Source: Actinomycetota bacterium
GTDB lineage: Bacteria > Actinomycetota > Nitriliruptoria > Nitriliruptorales > Nitriliruptoraceae
Assembly (NCBI GenBank): GCA_019347575.1
Contig: JAHWKY010000010.1
Span: forward strand, 62,001 to 126,000
Direction of reading: 5' to 3'
DNA length: 64,000 bases
The notes below the pieces were generated by a model, which searched no databases, was not told the DNA's origin, and saw only the letters and a list, made by a program, of their open reading frames with translations. Positions 52,170 to 60,710 of this stretch are shown here, piece by piece; the first letter of the stretch is position 1, and each line of letters opens with the position of its first letter. Both the position numbers and the translations under genes were made by a program.

Positions 52170-53038
52170 GTCGGCTCTCCCTTCCCGAACAGCCCGTTCG
52201 GCTTGATCCCGAGCACCGTCAGGAACACGAGGTGCCCGGCGAGGATGCTCCATCCTGGCGACAGCATGGCGCCGAGCGTGTGGGCCATGCCGAGCACGAC
52301 ACCTCCAGCCAAGGTCCCCCACAACGAGCCGAGCCCGCCGATGATCACGGCCTCGAAGGCGAAGATCAACCGCGCGGGACCGATCGTGGGGGTGAAGGTG
52401 GTACGGATGCCGAGGAAGACCCCGGCGAGCGCGACCGTCGCGATCGCCACCCCGAACGCGAGGCCGAAGACGTGACGGTTGTCGATGCCGACGAGTCGAG
52501 CCGCCTCAGGATCGTCGCTGGTGGCCCGGAACGCTCGCCCGAGCCGCGTCCGCGACAGGAACAACTGCAACGTGACGAGGACCGCGACGCCGACGAGGAA
52601 CGTTATGAGCGGGAACCACCCGATCGCGAGTGAGTCCGTCAACCGGACGCTCGCCGTCTCGAGTCCACCGATGTCGAGCCCCCGGTTGTTGGCCGAGTAC
52701 GTCTCGAGGAGCAGGTTCTGGATGATCACCGCGACACCGAAGGTCACGAGGAGCGGCGGGAGCACGTCGCCGGTGAGCGTGAAGTTCAGGACCCAGCGTT
52801 GCAGCGCGTAGCCGAGCACGAAGAAGACCGGCAGGAGAACGAGGGCGGACAGGAGCGGGTTCATGCCCGTGACGCTCACCAGGCTGAACGCCGCGAACGC
52901 CGCCAGGATCGAGAGGTCGCCGTGAGCCAGGTTCACGAGCCTCATCACCCCGAAGGCGATGGAGAGCCCCGTGGCGAACAGAGCATAGAGCCCACCGAGG
53001 AGGATCCCCTGGGCGACGGCGTTCAGCAGCTCCGTCAC
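52166..53038 (-). CDS. Branched-chain amino acid-type ABC transporter permease (LivH-like)
   Basis: The 290-residue LivH-type permease has about eight membrane helices and the family signatures GILLGGLYALFATGLSIAFGVMRLVNLAHGDL, GRAFRATSDDPEAARLVGIDNRHV and FEAVIIGGLGSLWGTLAGGVVLG. The GTG start directly follows the livF-like stop (TGA-GTG). It pairs with the LivM-like protein to form the translocation path. Confidence 0.92.
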   Translation of the reverse strand: MTELLNAVAQGILLGGLYALFATGLSIAFGVMRLVNLAHGDLSILAAFAAFSLVSVTGMNPLLSALVLLPVFFVLGYALQRWVLNFTLTGDVLPPLLVTFGVAVIIQNLLLETYSANNRGLDIGGLETASVRLTDSLAIGWFPLITFLVGVAVLVTLQLFLSRTRLGRAFRATSDDPEAARLVGIDNRHVFGLAFGVAIATVALAGVFLGIRTTFTPTIGPARLIFAFEAVIIGGLGSLWGTLAGGVVLGMAHTLGAMLSPGWSILAGHLVFLTVLGIKPNGLFGKGEPT

Positions 53039-53737
53039 TCAGACGCCGAAGTACGCGGCGGTGATGTCGTCGCGAACGAGATCGGCGGGCCTCCCGTGAA
53101 GCGAGATCGCACCCTCGAGCAGGCAGTAGACGCGATCCGCAGCGGCGAGCGCCTGCCCGATGTCCTGCTCGACGAGGACGACCGTGGTGCCCTCCTCCTT
53201 GACCGCCGGCATGGCCGCGTACAGGCCCTTGACGATCACGGGGGCGAGCCCCAACGAGACCTCGTCGAGGAGGAGCAACGCCGGATTGGACATGAGCGCA
53301 CGACCGATCGCCAACGCTTGCTGCTCGCCCCCGGACAGGTTCGAGGCGCCCACGCTCCGGCGGCGACCGAGGAACGGGAAGAGATCGAACACCCGATCGA
53401 CGCTCCAAGGCCCCGGTCGTCTGCTGTAGGCGCCGACGAGAAGGTTCTCCTCCACGTTGAGCGACGGGAACACCCTCCTTCCCTCCGGCACGAGAGCGAT
53501 CCCGCGCTCCAACCGTCGGTGCGTGGGTACGTCGACGACGGACTCGCCGTCGAACCGGACGTCGCCACGGGTCCGCTCGACGGTTCCGACGATCGTCCGG
53601 AGCAACGTGGACTTGCCAGCGCCGTTGGCCCCGATGAACGCGACCGTCTCCCCGGAGCCCACGTGCACGTCGATGCCGAACAGGGCCTGGAAGTCTCCGT
53701 AACCAGCATCGAGGCGTGATACCTCGAGCAACGCCAT
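53039..53737 (-). CDS. ABC transporter ATP-binding protein (LivF-like)
   Basis: The 232-residue ATPase has Walker A GANGAGKSTLL, the Q-loop region VPEGRRVFPSLNVEENL, the ABC signature LSGGEQQALAIGRAL, Walker B LLLLDEVSLGLAP and the switch segment VLVEQD in place of a histidine. VEQDIGQAL is typical of LivF, whose switch residue differs from other ABC proteins. It overlaps no gene but is only 4 bp from the LivG-like gene. Confidence 0.93.
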   Translation of the reverse strand: MALLEVSRLDAGYGDFQALFGIDVHVGSGETVAFIGANGAGKSTLLRTIVGTVERTRGDVRFDGESVVDVPTHRRLERGIALVPEGRRVFPSLNVEENLLVGAYSRRPGPWSVDRVFDLFPFLGRRRSVGASNLSGGEQQALAIGRALMSNPALLLLDEVSLGLAPVIVKGLYAAMPAVKEEGTTVVLVEQDIGQALAAADRVYCLLEGAISLHGRPADLVRDDITAAYFGV

Positions 53738-53741
53738 GTGG

Positions 53742-54461
53742 CTACTCCTCCAGGCCGAGGTACACGCGCTGAACCTCGCTGCTCGCCATCACCTCATGCG
53801 GATCGCCTTCCACCAGCATGCGCCCGAAGTCAATCGCGAGGATCCGGTCGACCACGGAGAGCAGTGCATGGACGACGTGCTCGATCCAGACGATCGTGGT
53901 GCCCTCCCCATGCAACGACTTGATCGTCGCGATCAGCTCTCGGACCTCGGCCTCGGTCAGTCCGCCCGCGATCTCGTCGAGGAGCAGCAGCCGAGGTCCG
54001 GTCGCGAGAGCCCGCGCCAGCTCCAGCCGTTTGCGTCGCAGCAACGGCAACGACCCGGCGACGGTGTTGGCGACGTCATCCAGGCCCGTCCGCTCCAGCG
54101 CTGACGCCACCCGCTCCTCGGTGTCGCCCGTTTCCCGGGCCCCGTACGTCCCGGCGACGAGGACGTTCTCGAACACCGTCATGCCGGCGAAGGGCCGCGG
54201 GATCTGGAACGTACGTGCCATCCCGAGATGGGTCCGGCTGCGGGCAGGGATCCGGGTGACATCACGCCCCGCGAACGTCACCCGGCCCCCGTCCACGGTC
54301 ACGCTGCCGGCGATGAGGCCGAGCGTCGTGGTCTTGCCGGCCCCGTTGGGCCCCACGACGCCCAGCGCCTCGCCCTCGTCGACGTGGAAGGTCAGTTCGT
54401 CAACAACGGCATCGGCCCCGTACACCTTGGTCAGGCGTTCGGCCCTCAACAGCGTGTCCAT
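53742..54461 (-). CDS. ABC transporter ATP-binding protein (LivG-like)
   Basis: The 239-residue ATPase has Walker A GPNGAGKTTTL, the LivG-type FQIPRPFAGMTVFENVLVA and Walker B LLLLDEIAGGL. The signature is LPLLRRKRLELARAL in place of LSGGQ, the degenerate form common in LivG, and the switch is VWIEHVVHAL. The ATG at 54461 is ten bp after the binding-protein stop. It completes a five-gene importer. Confidence 0.92.
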   Translation of the reverse strand: MDTLLRAERLTKVYGADAVVDELTFHVDEGEALGVVGPNGAGKTTTLGLIAGSVTVDGGRVTFAGRDVTRIPARSRTHLGMARTFQIPRPFAGMTVFENVLVAGTYGARETGDTEERVASALERTGLDDVANTVAGSLPLLRRKRLELARALATGPRLLLLDEIAGGLTEAEVRELIATIKSLHGEGTTIVWIEHVVHALLSVVDRILAIDFGRMLVEGDPHEVMASSEVQRVYLGLEE

Positions 54462-54471
54462 ACCGGTGCGT

Positions 54472-55839
54472 TCAGCTGCCGGGCAGCGGTTCGAGCTCAC
54501 CACCCGTCGGGATGTCCGGCGCCGTCTCGTTGCTGACGATCACGAGTTCGTACCTGTGTTCCTCGCCCGCCTTCCACTGGCCTCCCACCAACGGGGTCTT
54601 GGCCACGTTCGCCGGCCCCTGGCTGAAGTCGATCGGCCCCACCACCGTGTCGAGCTGCGTCGCGGCGATCGCATCCCGGATGGCCGCGGGGTCGTCGATG
54701 TCCCCGCTCCGCTGGAGCGCATCGACGGCGACCTCGAACAGGGCGTGCACGAAGCCGATCGGTTGGGTCCACTGCTGGCCCGTCGCTTCCTCGAACGCGT
54801 CCGCGAGCTCCTGAGCGGACTGTCCGGTCAGTGAGGAGCTGAAAGGATGGTTCGGTGACCACCACACCTCAGTCGACATACCTTCGCCGAGCTCGCCGAG
54901 GGCTTCGACTGCGGACGGGAACAGCAACGCCTTGCCCACCGAGGCGATCTTCGGTCGGAAGTCCTGCTGGGCCGCTTGCGTCCAGAAGGTGGTGAAGTCG
55001 GGCGGGATCGGCACACCCGTCACGATCTCCGCGTTGGCGTTCTTGTAAGCCGAGATCTGCGACGAGAAGTCGTCCGTACCGTTCTCGTAGCGTCCGGGGT
55101 CGACGATCTCATAGCCCTGCTCCTGCAGGGCCGACGGGAAGCCGACCTCCGGGTCACCCCAGGCGTTGCCGTCGGCGTCGTTGGGCCACAGCGCCCCGAC
55201 CACCTGGTTGGTTTCGATCTGGGACCACATGTTCGTGAAGACGGCGATGATGTCCTCGAGCCCCCAGAAGAAGTGGTAGGTCCACTCGAAGCCGGTCTCG
55301 GGGTCGCCGCCTCGTCCCAGTAGCCACGGCTGCCAAGGGGCGACGGTCGAGATGCACGGCATCGAGTTGACTTCGCACTGGTCGGAGACGGGGTTGGTCG
55401 TCTCCGGGGTCGATGCGACGAGCACTAGGTCGACCTCGTCCGAGAGGATGAGGTCAGCCGCGACCTCCGCCGCCCGGTTCGGGTCGGACTGGCTGTCCCG
55501 AACGAGGATCTCGACGGGATGGTTGGCGCCCCCGATGTCGATCCCCTCGCCGAGGTGCTGGTTGATCGCATCGACAACGAAGCTGTCGGCCTCGCCGAAG
55601 GCGGCTAACGCCCCCGTCTGGGGCGAGACGTAGCCGATCTTGATGGTCCGGCCGTCGCTCCCGCCCGCTTCCGTGTCGCCGGTCGTGGGGGTGTCGGTGC
55701 CATCCCCGTCACCTTCCGACCCGCCGGTGTCGTCGCTGCCGCACGCGGCGAGCGTGAGGGCCAGCATCGCCAGCATGGCCACGAGCCGGATAAGCCGGGT
55801 GCGATCTCCGTCCCCGCTCCCTCTCTGTGCGCTTCGCAT
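54472..55839 (-). CDS. ABC transporter substrate-binding lipoprotein (Liv/amide-aromatic type)
   Basis: The 455-residue protein has a lipoprotein signal peptide (LVAMLAMLALTLAAC, acylated Cys33), a Thr/Gly/Asp-rich linker to about residue 65 and a type I periplasmic-binding domain (TIKIGYVSPQTGALAAFGEADSF, VEILVRDSQSDPNRAAEVA). The remainder fits the amide/urea/aromatic-binding group (VVGALWPNDADGNAWGD). Two cysteines in SDQCEVNSMPCIS may form a disulfide. It should deliver the ligand to the Liv-like permeases. The ATG at 55839 has GGGAG eight bases upstream. The ligand is inferred from context. Confidence 0.88.
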   Translation of the reverse strand: MRSAQRGSGDGDRTRLIRLVAMLAMLALTLAACGSDDTGGSEGDGDGTDTPTTGDTEAGGSDGRTIKIGYVSPQTGALAAFGEADSFVVDAINQHLGEGIDIGGANHPVEILVRDSQSDPNRAAEVAADLILSDEVDLVLVASTPETTNPVSDQCEVNSMPCISTVAPWQPWLLGRGGDPETGFEWTYHFFWGLEDIIAVFTNMWSQIETNQVVGALWPNDADGNAWGDPEVGFPSALQEQGYEIVDPGRYENGTDDFSSQISAYKNANAEIVTGVPIPPDFTTFWTQAAQQDFRPKIASVGKALLFPSAVEALGELGEGMSTEVWWSPNHPFSSSLTGQSAQELADAFEEATGQQWTQPIGFVHALFEVAVDALQRSGDIDDPAAIRDAIAATQLDTVVGPIDFSQGPANVAKTPLVGGQWKAGEEHRYELVIVSNETAPDIPTGGELEPLPGS

Positions 55840-55844
55840 GTGTC

Positions 55845-56942
55845 TCACTCCCTGTCCCCCGTTGTATCCAGAGATCGTCGCGTACCGACGGCGGAGCCGT
55901 GGTAGGCGTCACCCAGTAGGTCCGCCATCTCCGCGCGGTTCATCGGGATCCCCACGGACTGGGTCACGACGGCTGCCCGCTCGGCCGCCGGATCCAACTC
56001 GGCCTCTGCCATGCCCACCTCCCGAAGCGTGGTCGGGGCGCCGACGGCGTCCTGCAGTTCGAAGAGTCCTGCCACGGCGTCCTCGGCTCCGAGCCCGTCG
56101 GCGATCTTGGGGAGCGCGTCCGGGATCCGGTCCGCGATGGCCGCGATCACGTACGGCAGGAGGGCGGCATGGGTCGGTGAGTGGGGGAGGTCGTAGGCGC
56201 CGCCGAGGACGTGGCAGATCTTGTGGTGGATCGACGTTCCGGCCACGGCCAGGGTGGTCCCGGCGAGGTACGCCCCGTACAGACACTTGGATCGTGCGTC
56301 GAGGTCGGCGCCGTCGAGCACCACCCGCGGCAGCCCGCTGGCGAGAGCTCGGATGGACTCCACGGCCACGAGGCTCGTGATCGGGTTGGCCCCCGGGGCG
56401 TAGAGAGCCTCGACCGCGTGTGCCAAGGCGTTCAGCCCGCTCGTGGCGCTGAGCTCCCGCGGGAGCGTCACCGTCAACTCGGGGTCGTACACAACCGTGG
56501 CCGGCAGGACTCGGATGTCCCGCCCGGTCGTCTTCTTCCCGCTCTCGGTCATGCCCCAGATGGGGGTGACCTCGCTGCCCGCGTAGGTGGTCGCGACCGC
56601 GAGGATGCGGACGTTCAGTTCCAGCGCGACGGCTTTCGCGAAGCCGGTGCATGAGCCTCCGCCGATCGTGAGAAGGACGTCCGCATCGGTCTCCCGAACG
56701 CGGGCTCGAGCGGTCTCGGCGACCTCGACAGGAACGTGCTGGCGGATCTCGTCGAAGGTCCCGACGTACGAGTCGCCAAGTCCCTCCATGATGGGATCCG
56801 CGAGGTGCTTCTCGGTGGGTTCGTGGACCAGAAGCACTCGCGAGCCCAACCTCCTCGCTTCGTCGGCGGCCTCCGAGACTCGTCCGGCACCGAAGACGAT
56901 CCGGCCAGGCAGCGCGTCGTAGGTGAAGTCGGTGGCGGTCAT
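55845..56942 (-). CDS. Maleylacetate reductase (iron-containing alcohol dehydrogenase family)
   Basis: Maleylacetate reductase makes 3-oxoadipate with NAD(P)H. The 365-residue protein has the class III alcohol dehydrogenase fold: N-terminal FTYDALPGRIVFGAGRV, the nucleotide loop TIGGGSCTGFAKAVA, ATTYAGSEVTPIWGMTESGKKTTGRD and the histidine-rich TSIHHKICHVLGGAYDLPHSPTHAA. The sequence around TTYAGSE is characteristic of maleylacetate reductases rather than ethanol dehydrogenases. Its ATG overlaps the upstream CoA-transferase stop (ATGA). It is central to both the hydroquinone and hydroxyquinol routes. Confidence 0.9.
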   Translation of the reverse strand: MTATDFTYDALPGRIVFGAGRVSEAADEARRLGSRVLLVHEPTEKHLADPIMEGLGDSYVGTFDEIRQHVPVEVAETARARVRETDADVLLTIGGGSCTGFAKAVALELNVRILAVATTYAGSEVTPIWGMTESGKKTTGRDIRVLPATVVYDPELTVTLPRELSATSGLNALAHAVEALYAPGANPITSLVAVESIRALASGLPRVVLDGADLDARSKCLYGAYLAGTTLAVAGTSIHHKICHVLGGAYDLPHSPTHAALLPYVIAAIADRIPDALPKIADGLGAEDAVAGLFELQDAVGAPTTLREVGMAEAELDPAAERAAVVTQSVGIPMNRAEMADLLGDAYHGSAVGTRRSLDTTGDRE

Positions 56943-57736
56943 CGCGCAGCCTTCAGTTCGCGCAGCAGGTCGAGTTCCGCCCGGGACGGCGGATCGGTTC
57001 GAGACAGCCGGTCCGCGATCCGAAGTGGCCAACCCGTCGCTTGCGTCACCTGATCGACCTCGACGCCGGGGTGCAGCTTCGTCAGCGTCAGCTCGCTCGA
57101 CTGGAGATCCGGCTCCATGATCCCGAGGTCCGTGATGACCACCGTGGGGCCGCGGCCCGGTAGCCCGCGACGCCTTCGGGCGTCACCGCCGTCGAGGTGG
57201 CCGCTGGTCGTCACGAAGTCGAGTTCCGCAACCAAGGTTCGGGTGCTGTGCGGGATCACCGTCACGACCTCTCCGGCAGAGGTAGCGATGGCGGGGGCGC
57301 CTCCGGCCCCGGGTAGACGGACGTCAGGGCGGGCGTATTCGCCGATGACGGTGGTGTTGAGGTTCCCGAAGCGGTCCAGCTGAGCTGCGCCGAGGAAGCC
57401 GACGTCGATCCACCCGCCTTGCAGCCAGTAGTTGAAGATCTCGGGGACCGACACGACGACGTCAGCGGTGACCGCCAGCTCGCCGTCCCCGATCGACAGC
57501 GGCAGGACCTCGGGTTTGGATCCGATCGTCCCGGACTCGTAGACGAGCACCAGGTTCGGTGCATGGCTGCGCCGCGCGAGGTTGGCTGCCGTGCTGGGGA
57601 GGCCGATACCGACGAAGACTCGCTCGCCGTCGCGGAGCCACCGGGCGGCGGCCACGGTCATCATCTCGTCGGCGGTGTACTCGTGTGGGCCGGGCGCGGC
57701 CGGCGCCTCGGTACGCGACAGCTCAGCACTCGTCAC
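56939..57736 (-). CDS. CoA-transferase beta subunit, probable 3-oxoadipate CoA-transferase
   Basis: A 265-residue family I CoA-transferase beta subunit of the CatJ/glutaconate type. GERVFVGIGLPSTAANLARR opens the domain, VLVYESGTIG carries the likely active-site glutamate, and GGWIDVGFLGAAQLDRFGNLNTT follows. With the alpha subunit it would transfer CoA from succinyl-CoA to 3-oxoadipate. GTG start overlaps the alpha-subunit stop (GTGA). The stop overlaps the reductase start, so three genes are translationally linked. Confidence 0.85.
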   Translation of the reverse strand: MTSAELSRTEAPAAPGPHEYTADEMMTVAAARWLRDGERVFVGIGLPSTAANLARRSHAPNLVLVYESGTIGSKPEVLPLSIGDGELAVTADVVVSVPEIFNYWLQGGWIDVGFLGAAQLDRFGNLNTTVIGEYARPDVRLPGAGGAPAIATSAGEVVTVIPHSTRTLVAELDFVTTSGHLDGGDARRRRGLPGRGPTVVITDLGIMEPDLQSSELTLTKLHPGVEVDQVTQATGWPLRIADRLSRTDPPSRAELDLLRELKAAR

Positions 57737-58596
57737 GATGGACTCCCATCGAGCGAGGAAGCCGGACTTCGGATCAGACTCCTGCGGTAGTCGGCCCAGT
57801 CCTCGGTGCCCATGACGTGTCGCTCGATCCACGACGCGAACCGCTCACGGTCCTGCGAGACGTCCTCCCATCCCCGGTAGAAGTCGTTGTCACGTTCGCT
57901 GTAGTCGTGGGCGTAGGAGGGATGGGTCCCGCCTGGGACGACCGCTATCGCATCGATGGTCCAGGTCGGGAGGACGACGCCGTTGGTGCGCGGCCAGAAC
58001 TGGTCCACGATCTCCTCGACCGTGACGATGACGCGTTCGGCCGCGAGCACGGCTTCCCGTTGAACACCGCTGATGCCCCACAGCATCACGTTGCCGGCAC
58101 GATCGGCCTGCTGCGCATGGATGATCGTCACGTCCGGGTTCATCGCACGAACGGCGACGAGTACCTCGCCCGTGAAAGGACACACCACCTCGGTGAGGTG
58201 ATCGCTCGGGTGGATGGGGTGCTCGCGAAGGGCGGCGTAGGGCATCCGCGACGCGCCGGCGATGAACGCGTTGGTGAGCTGGGCGTGGCTGTACTCCTCG
58301 AGCTGCAGCGGTTGCGGCCATCCGTTCTCTACCGCATCCCGGAACCGGCGTAGCGACCCCACCCCAGGGTTCCCTCCCCAGGAGAACGCCACGGCGCGCG
58401 CGCAGCCGGCGCCGATGAGCTGGTCGTAGACGATGTCGGGGGTGAGACGGACCAGGCGGAGACGACGCCGTGACTGGCGGATGATCTCGTGACCGGCGGC
58501 GACGGGGATCAGGTGCGTGAAGCCCTCCAGCGCCACCGTGTCGCCGTCGCGGACGAGTTCGGCGACGGCCGCGCGGAGGGTCACGACCTCGGCCAC
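57733..58596 (-). CDS. CoA-transferase alpha subunit, probable 3-oxoadipate CoA-transferase
   Basis: A 287-residue family I alpha subunit of the CatI type: GDTVALEGFTHLIPVAAGHEII, GAGCARAVAFSWGGNPGVG and MNPDVTIIHAQQADRAGNVMLWG match the family. The length fits glutaconate/CatI-type alpha subunits (near 280) rather than PcaI (near 230). Glutaconate, 3-oxoadipate or a related acid could be the acceptor; the neighbouring maleylacetate reductase favours 3-oxoadipate. GTG start 3 nt after the dehydrogenase stop. No thiolase gene is seen in the window. Confidence 0.85.
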   Translation of the reverse strand: MAEVVTLRAAVAELVRDGDTVALEGFTHLIPVAAGHEIIRQSRRRLRLVRLTPDIVYDQLIGAGCARAVAFSWGGNPGVGSLRRFRDAVENGWPQPLQLEEYSHAQLTNAFIAGASRMPYAALREHPIHPSDHLTEVVCPFTGEVLVAVRAMNPDVTIIHAQQADRAGNVMLWGISGVQREAVLAAERVIVTVEEIVDQFWPRTNGVVLPTWTIDAIAVVPGGTHPSYAHDYSERDNDFYRGWEDVSQDRERFASWIERHVMGTEDWADYRRSLIRSPASSLDGSPS

Positions 58597-58599
58597 GGC

Positions 58600-60078
58600 T
58601 CAGCTCTCGGGGCCGGCGAACCAGCGCGGCAGCTCCGCGCCCACGTTCACCCAGACCGACTTGGCTTCGGTGTACTCGTGCATCGCCTCGAAACCCATCT
58701 CGCGCCCGTATCCAGAACGCTTCATCCCGCCGAAGGGCGAGCCGGGGTTGACGCGCTTGTAGCTGTTGATCCACACCATCCCCGTTAACAGCGCGTCGGC
58801 CACACGATGGGCCCGCGAGAGGTCACGCGTCCACAGCCCTCCACCGAGGCCGTACTCGACATCGTTGGCGACCTCGAGCACCTCCTCTTCGTCCTTGAAC
58901 GGGGTGATCGTCACGAACGGTCCGAAGACCTCTTCACGGCACACCCGGCTGGCAGGATCCGCGCGGACCACGGTCGGCTCGACGTAGCACCCCTTCGCGA
59001 GAGAGTCGTCGTCTGGCGTACGGCCACCGGTGAGGATCTCGCCGCCCTCGTCCTCAGCGACCTTCACGTACGCCAGGACCCGGTCCCGATGATCGGGTGA
59101 CGTGAGCGGACCCATCTCGGTCGTCGGGTCCAAAGGGTTGCCCAGCCTGATCGACTCCGTCAGTTCGATGAACCTCCTCGTGAACTCGTCAGCCACCGAC
59201 TCCTGAACGAGCAGCCGCGAGCCTGCGATGCACGCCTGGCCCTGGTTGTGGTAGATCGCGAAGGCGGAGCCGTCGAGGGCGGCTTCGAGATCGGCGTCCT
59301 CGAACACGATGTTCGCGCCCTTCCCCCCCAGTTCGAGATGGACGCGCTTGAGGTTGCCGGCCGAGGCTTCGACGATCTGATGACCTACAGCCGTGGACCC
59401 GGTGAACGAGATCTTGTCGACGTCGGGATGCTCGGCGATACGCGCGCCGGCGGTGTGGCCGTAGCCAGGGACGATGTTCGCCACTCCGGGGGGAAAGCCG
59501 ACGTCCTCTATGAGTTCGGCCACGCGCAGGCTCGACAGGGGCGTGAGCTCGGCTGGCTTCATCACGACGGTGTTTCCGGCGGCCAGTGCGGGCGCCAGCT
59601 TCCAGCTGACGAACATGAGTGGGAAGTTCCAGGGCACGATCTGTCCCACGACCCCGACCGGCACACGGTTGACGTAGTTGAGGAACCCCCGCTCGACCGG
59701 CACCACGCTGCCCTGGTACTTGTCCGCGATACCCCCGAAGTAACGGAACGTCGCCGCCGTGCGTGGGGCGTCGAGTCGTCGTGCATCGCGGATGGGATGG
59801 CCCGCGTCGAGTGCCTCCAACTCCGCCAACTCGTCGACGTGATCCTCGATGGCGTCGGCGAGTCTCAGTAGGAGCCGGCCACGCTCCATGGCCGGAGTGG
59901 CCGACCACTCCGGGAAGGCATCCCGAGCCGCGACGACAGCGCGGTCGACGTCCTCGGCGCGAGCCTCGGCGACGTGTGCGATGGTGGATAGGTCATGGGG
60001 GTTGAGGACCTCGATCGTCCCGCCCGCGATCGCATCGACGAAGTCACCGCCGATGTACAGCTTGGTCGGGATGTTCAA
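58600..60078 (-). CDS. Aldehyde dehydrogenase, probable 4-hydroxymuconic semialdehyde dehydrogenase
   Basis: The 492-residue NAD(P)-dependent aldehyde dehydrogenase has VGQIVPWNFPLMFVSWKLAPAL, the cofactor loop FTGSTAVGHQI, the general-base segment LELGGKGANIVF and the catalytic cysteine in GQACIAGSRLL. Between HqdA/HqdB and maleylacetate reductase the expected reaction is oxidation of 4-hydroxymuconic semialdehyde to maleylacetate. I chose the TTG at 60078 with GGAGG four bases before it; the frame extends upstream without homology. Confidence 0.88.
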   Translation of the reverse strand: MNIPTKLYIGGDFVDAIAGGTIEVLNPHDLSTIAHVAEARAEDVDRAVVAARDAFPEWSATPAMERGRLLLRLADAIEDHVDELAELEALDAGHPIRDARRLDAPRTAATFRYFGGIADKYQGSVVPVERGFLNYVNRVPVGVVGQIVPWNFPLMFVSWKLAPALAAGNTVVMKPAELTPLSSLRVAELIEDVGFPPGVANIVPGYGHTAGARIAEHPDVDKISFTGSTAVGHQIVEASAGNLKRVHLELGGKGANIVFEDADLEAALDGSAFAIYHNQGQACIAGSRLLVQESVADEFTRRFIELTESIRLGNPLDPTTEMGPLTSPDHRDRVLAYVKVAEDEGGEILTGGRTPDDDSLAKGCYVEPTVVRADPASRVCREEVFGPFVTITPFKDEEEVLEVANDVEYGLGGGLWTRDLSRAHRVADALLTGMVWINSYKRVNPGSPFGGMKRSGYGREMGFEAMHEYTEAKSVWVNVGAELPRWFAGPES

Positions 60079-60113
60079 GGGACCTCCGTTCGGTCTCGGG
60101 TGAGCGTCGTCGG

Positions 60114-60599
60114 TCAGCCGAGGGGCTGTGAGGCATCCCGACCGCCTTCGCCGAGCCACGGGTAACGGTCGGTGTCCTCACCGGCGTAATCGGGGTCCAG
60201 GTAGATGAAGCAGCGCTGGATGCGGAAGTCGCGCACCTCGAAGACGTCACACCACCGCCCGGCATGGGTGACACCCGCCCGCCAGGACCCGTCTCGGTGC
60301 TGGCCGTAGCTGGTGCCTTCGCATGCGAACGTGTCGGTGCCGGACATGACCCAGTTGAAGGTGGCGTAGTCGTGCGTGATCCCCTCGAGCGTGCCCCCGA
60401 CGTCCCCGAACAGCTTTCCGATCTCGTCCTTGCCCGTCGCGAGTCCCCACTTCGGGAAGTAGACCTGGGCGTCCTCGGCGAAGAGGTCGAGGATGCTGCC
60501 TCCGTCGGATGTCACGCCGCCGTTGTCGAACGCCTTGAGGTACTCGAGCGCTACCGACTTCCGCTGCTCATCAGTCATGGTCTGCTGTGCGATCGCCAC
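60114..60599 (-). CDS. SnoaL-like / NTF2-fold protein in the hydroquinone operon
   Basis: A 161-residue single-domain protein with an NTF2/SnoaL pattern: SVALEYLKAFDNGG, SILDLFAEDAQVYFPKWGLATGKDEI, THDYATFNWVMSGTDTFACEGTSYG and GRWCDVFEVRDFRIQRCFIYLDPDYAG. Polar residues line what would be the cone. Its place between ring-cleavage and dehydrogenase genes suggests an isomerase, hydratase or chaperone acting on the intermediates, but this is inference. The GTG has AGGAGG seven bases upstream. The fold is likely; the function is not known to me. Confidence 0.7.
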   Translation of the reverse strand: MAIAQQTMTDEQRKSVALEYLKAFDNGGVTSDGGSILDLFAEDAQVYFPKWGLATGKDEIGKLFGDVGGTLEGITHDYATFNWVMSGTDTFACEGTSYGQHRDGSWRAGVTHAGRWCDVFEVRDFRIQRCFIYLDPDYAGEDTDRYPWLGEGGRDASQPLG

Positions 60600-60667
60600 G
60601 GCTTGTCCTCCTGTGCACTTGGGCGTGCAGTTACGTTCCGGTCATGTGCTTCCGCCCGCGACCGGCC

Positions 60668-60693
60668 GGTTCGGGACGGCTCTGTCCCGGACC
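60668..60693 (-). terminator. Possible intercistronic attenuator downstream of hqdB
   Basis: A 10-bp stem with one mismatch on the transcribed strand and a 6-nt loop (arms GGTCCGGGAC and GTCCCGAACC) begins 17 nt after the hqdB stop. It could reduce transcription of distal genes relative to hqdAB or protect the hqdAB message. Confidence 0.4.
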
Positions 60694-60710
60694 CTTCACA
60701 TCCTCCGGGG

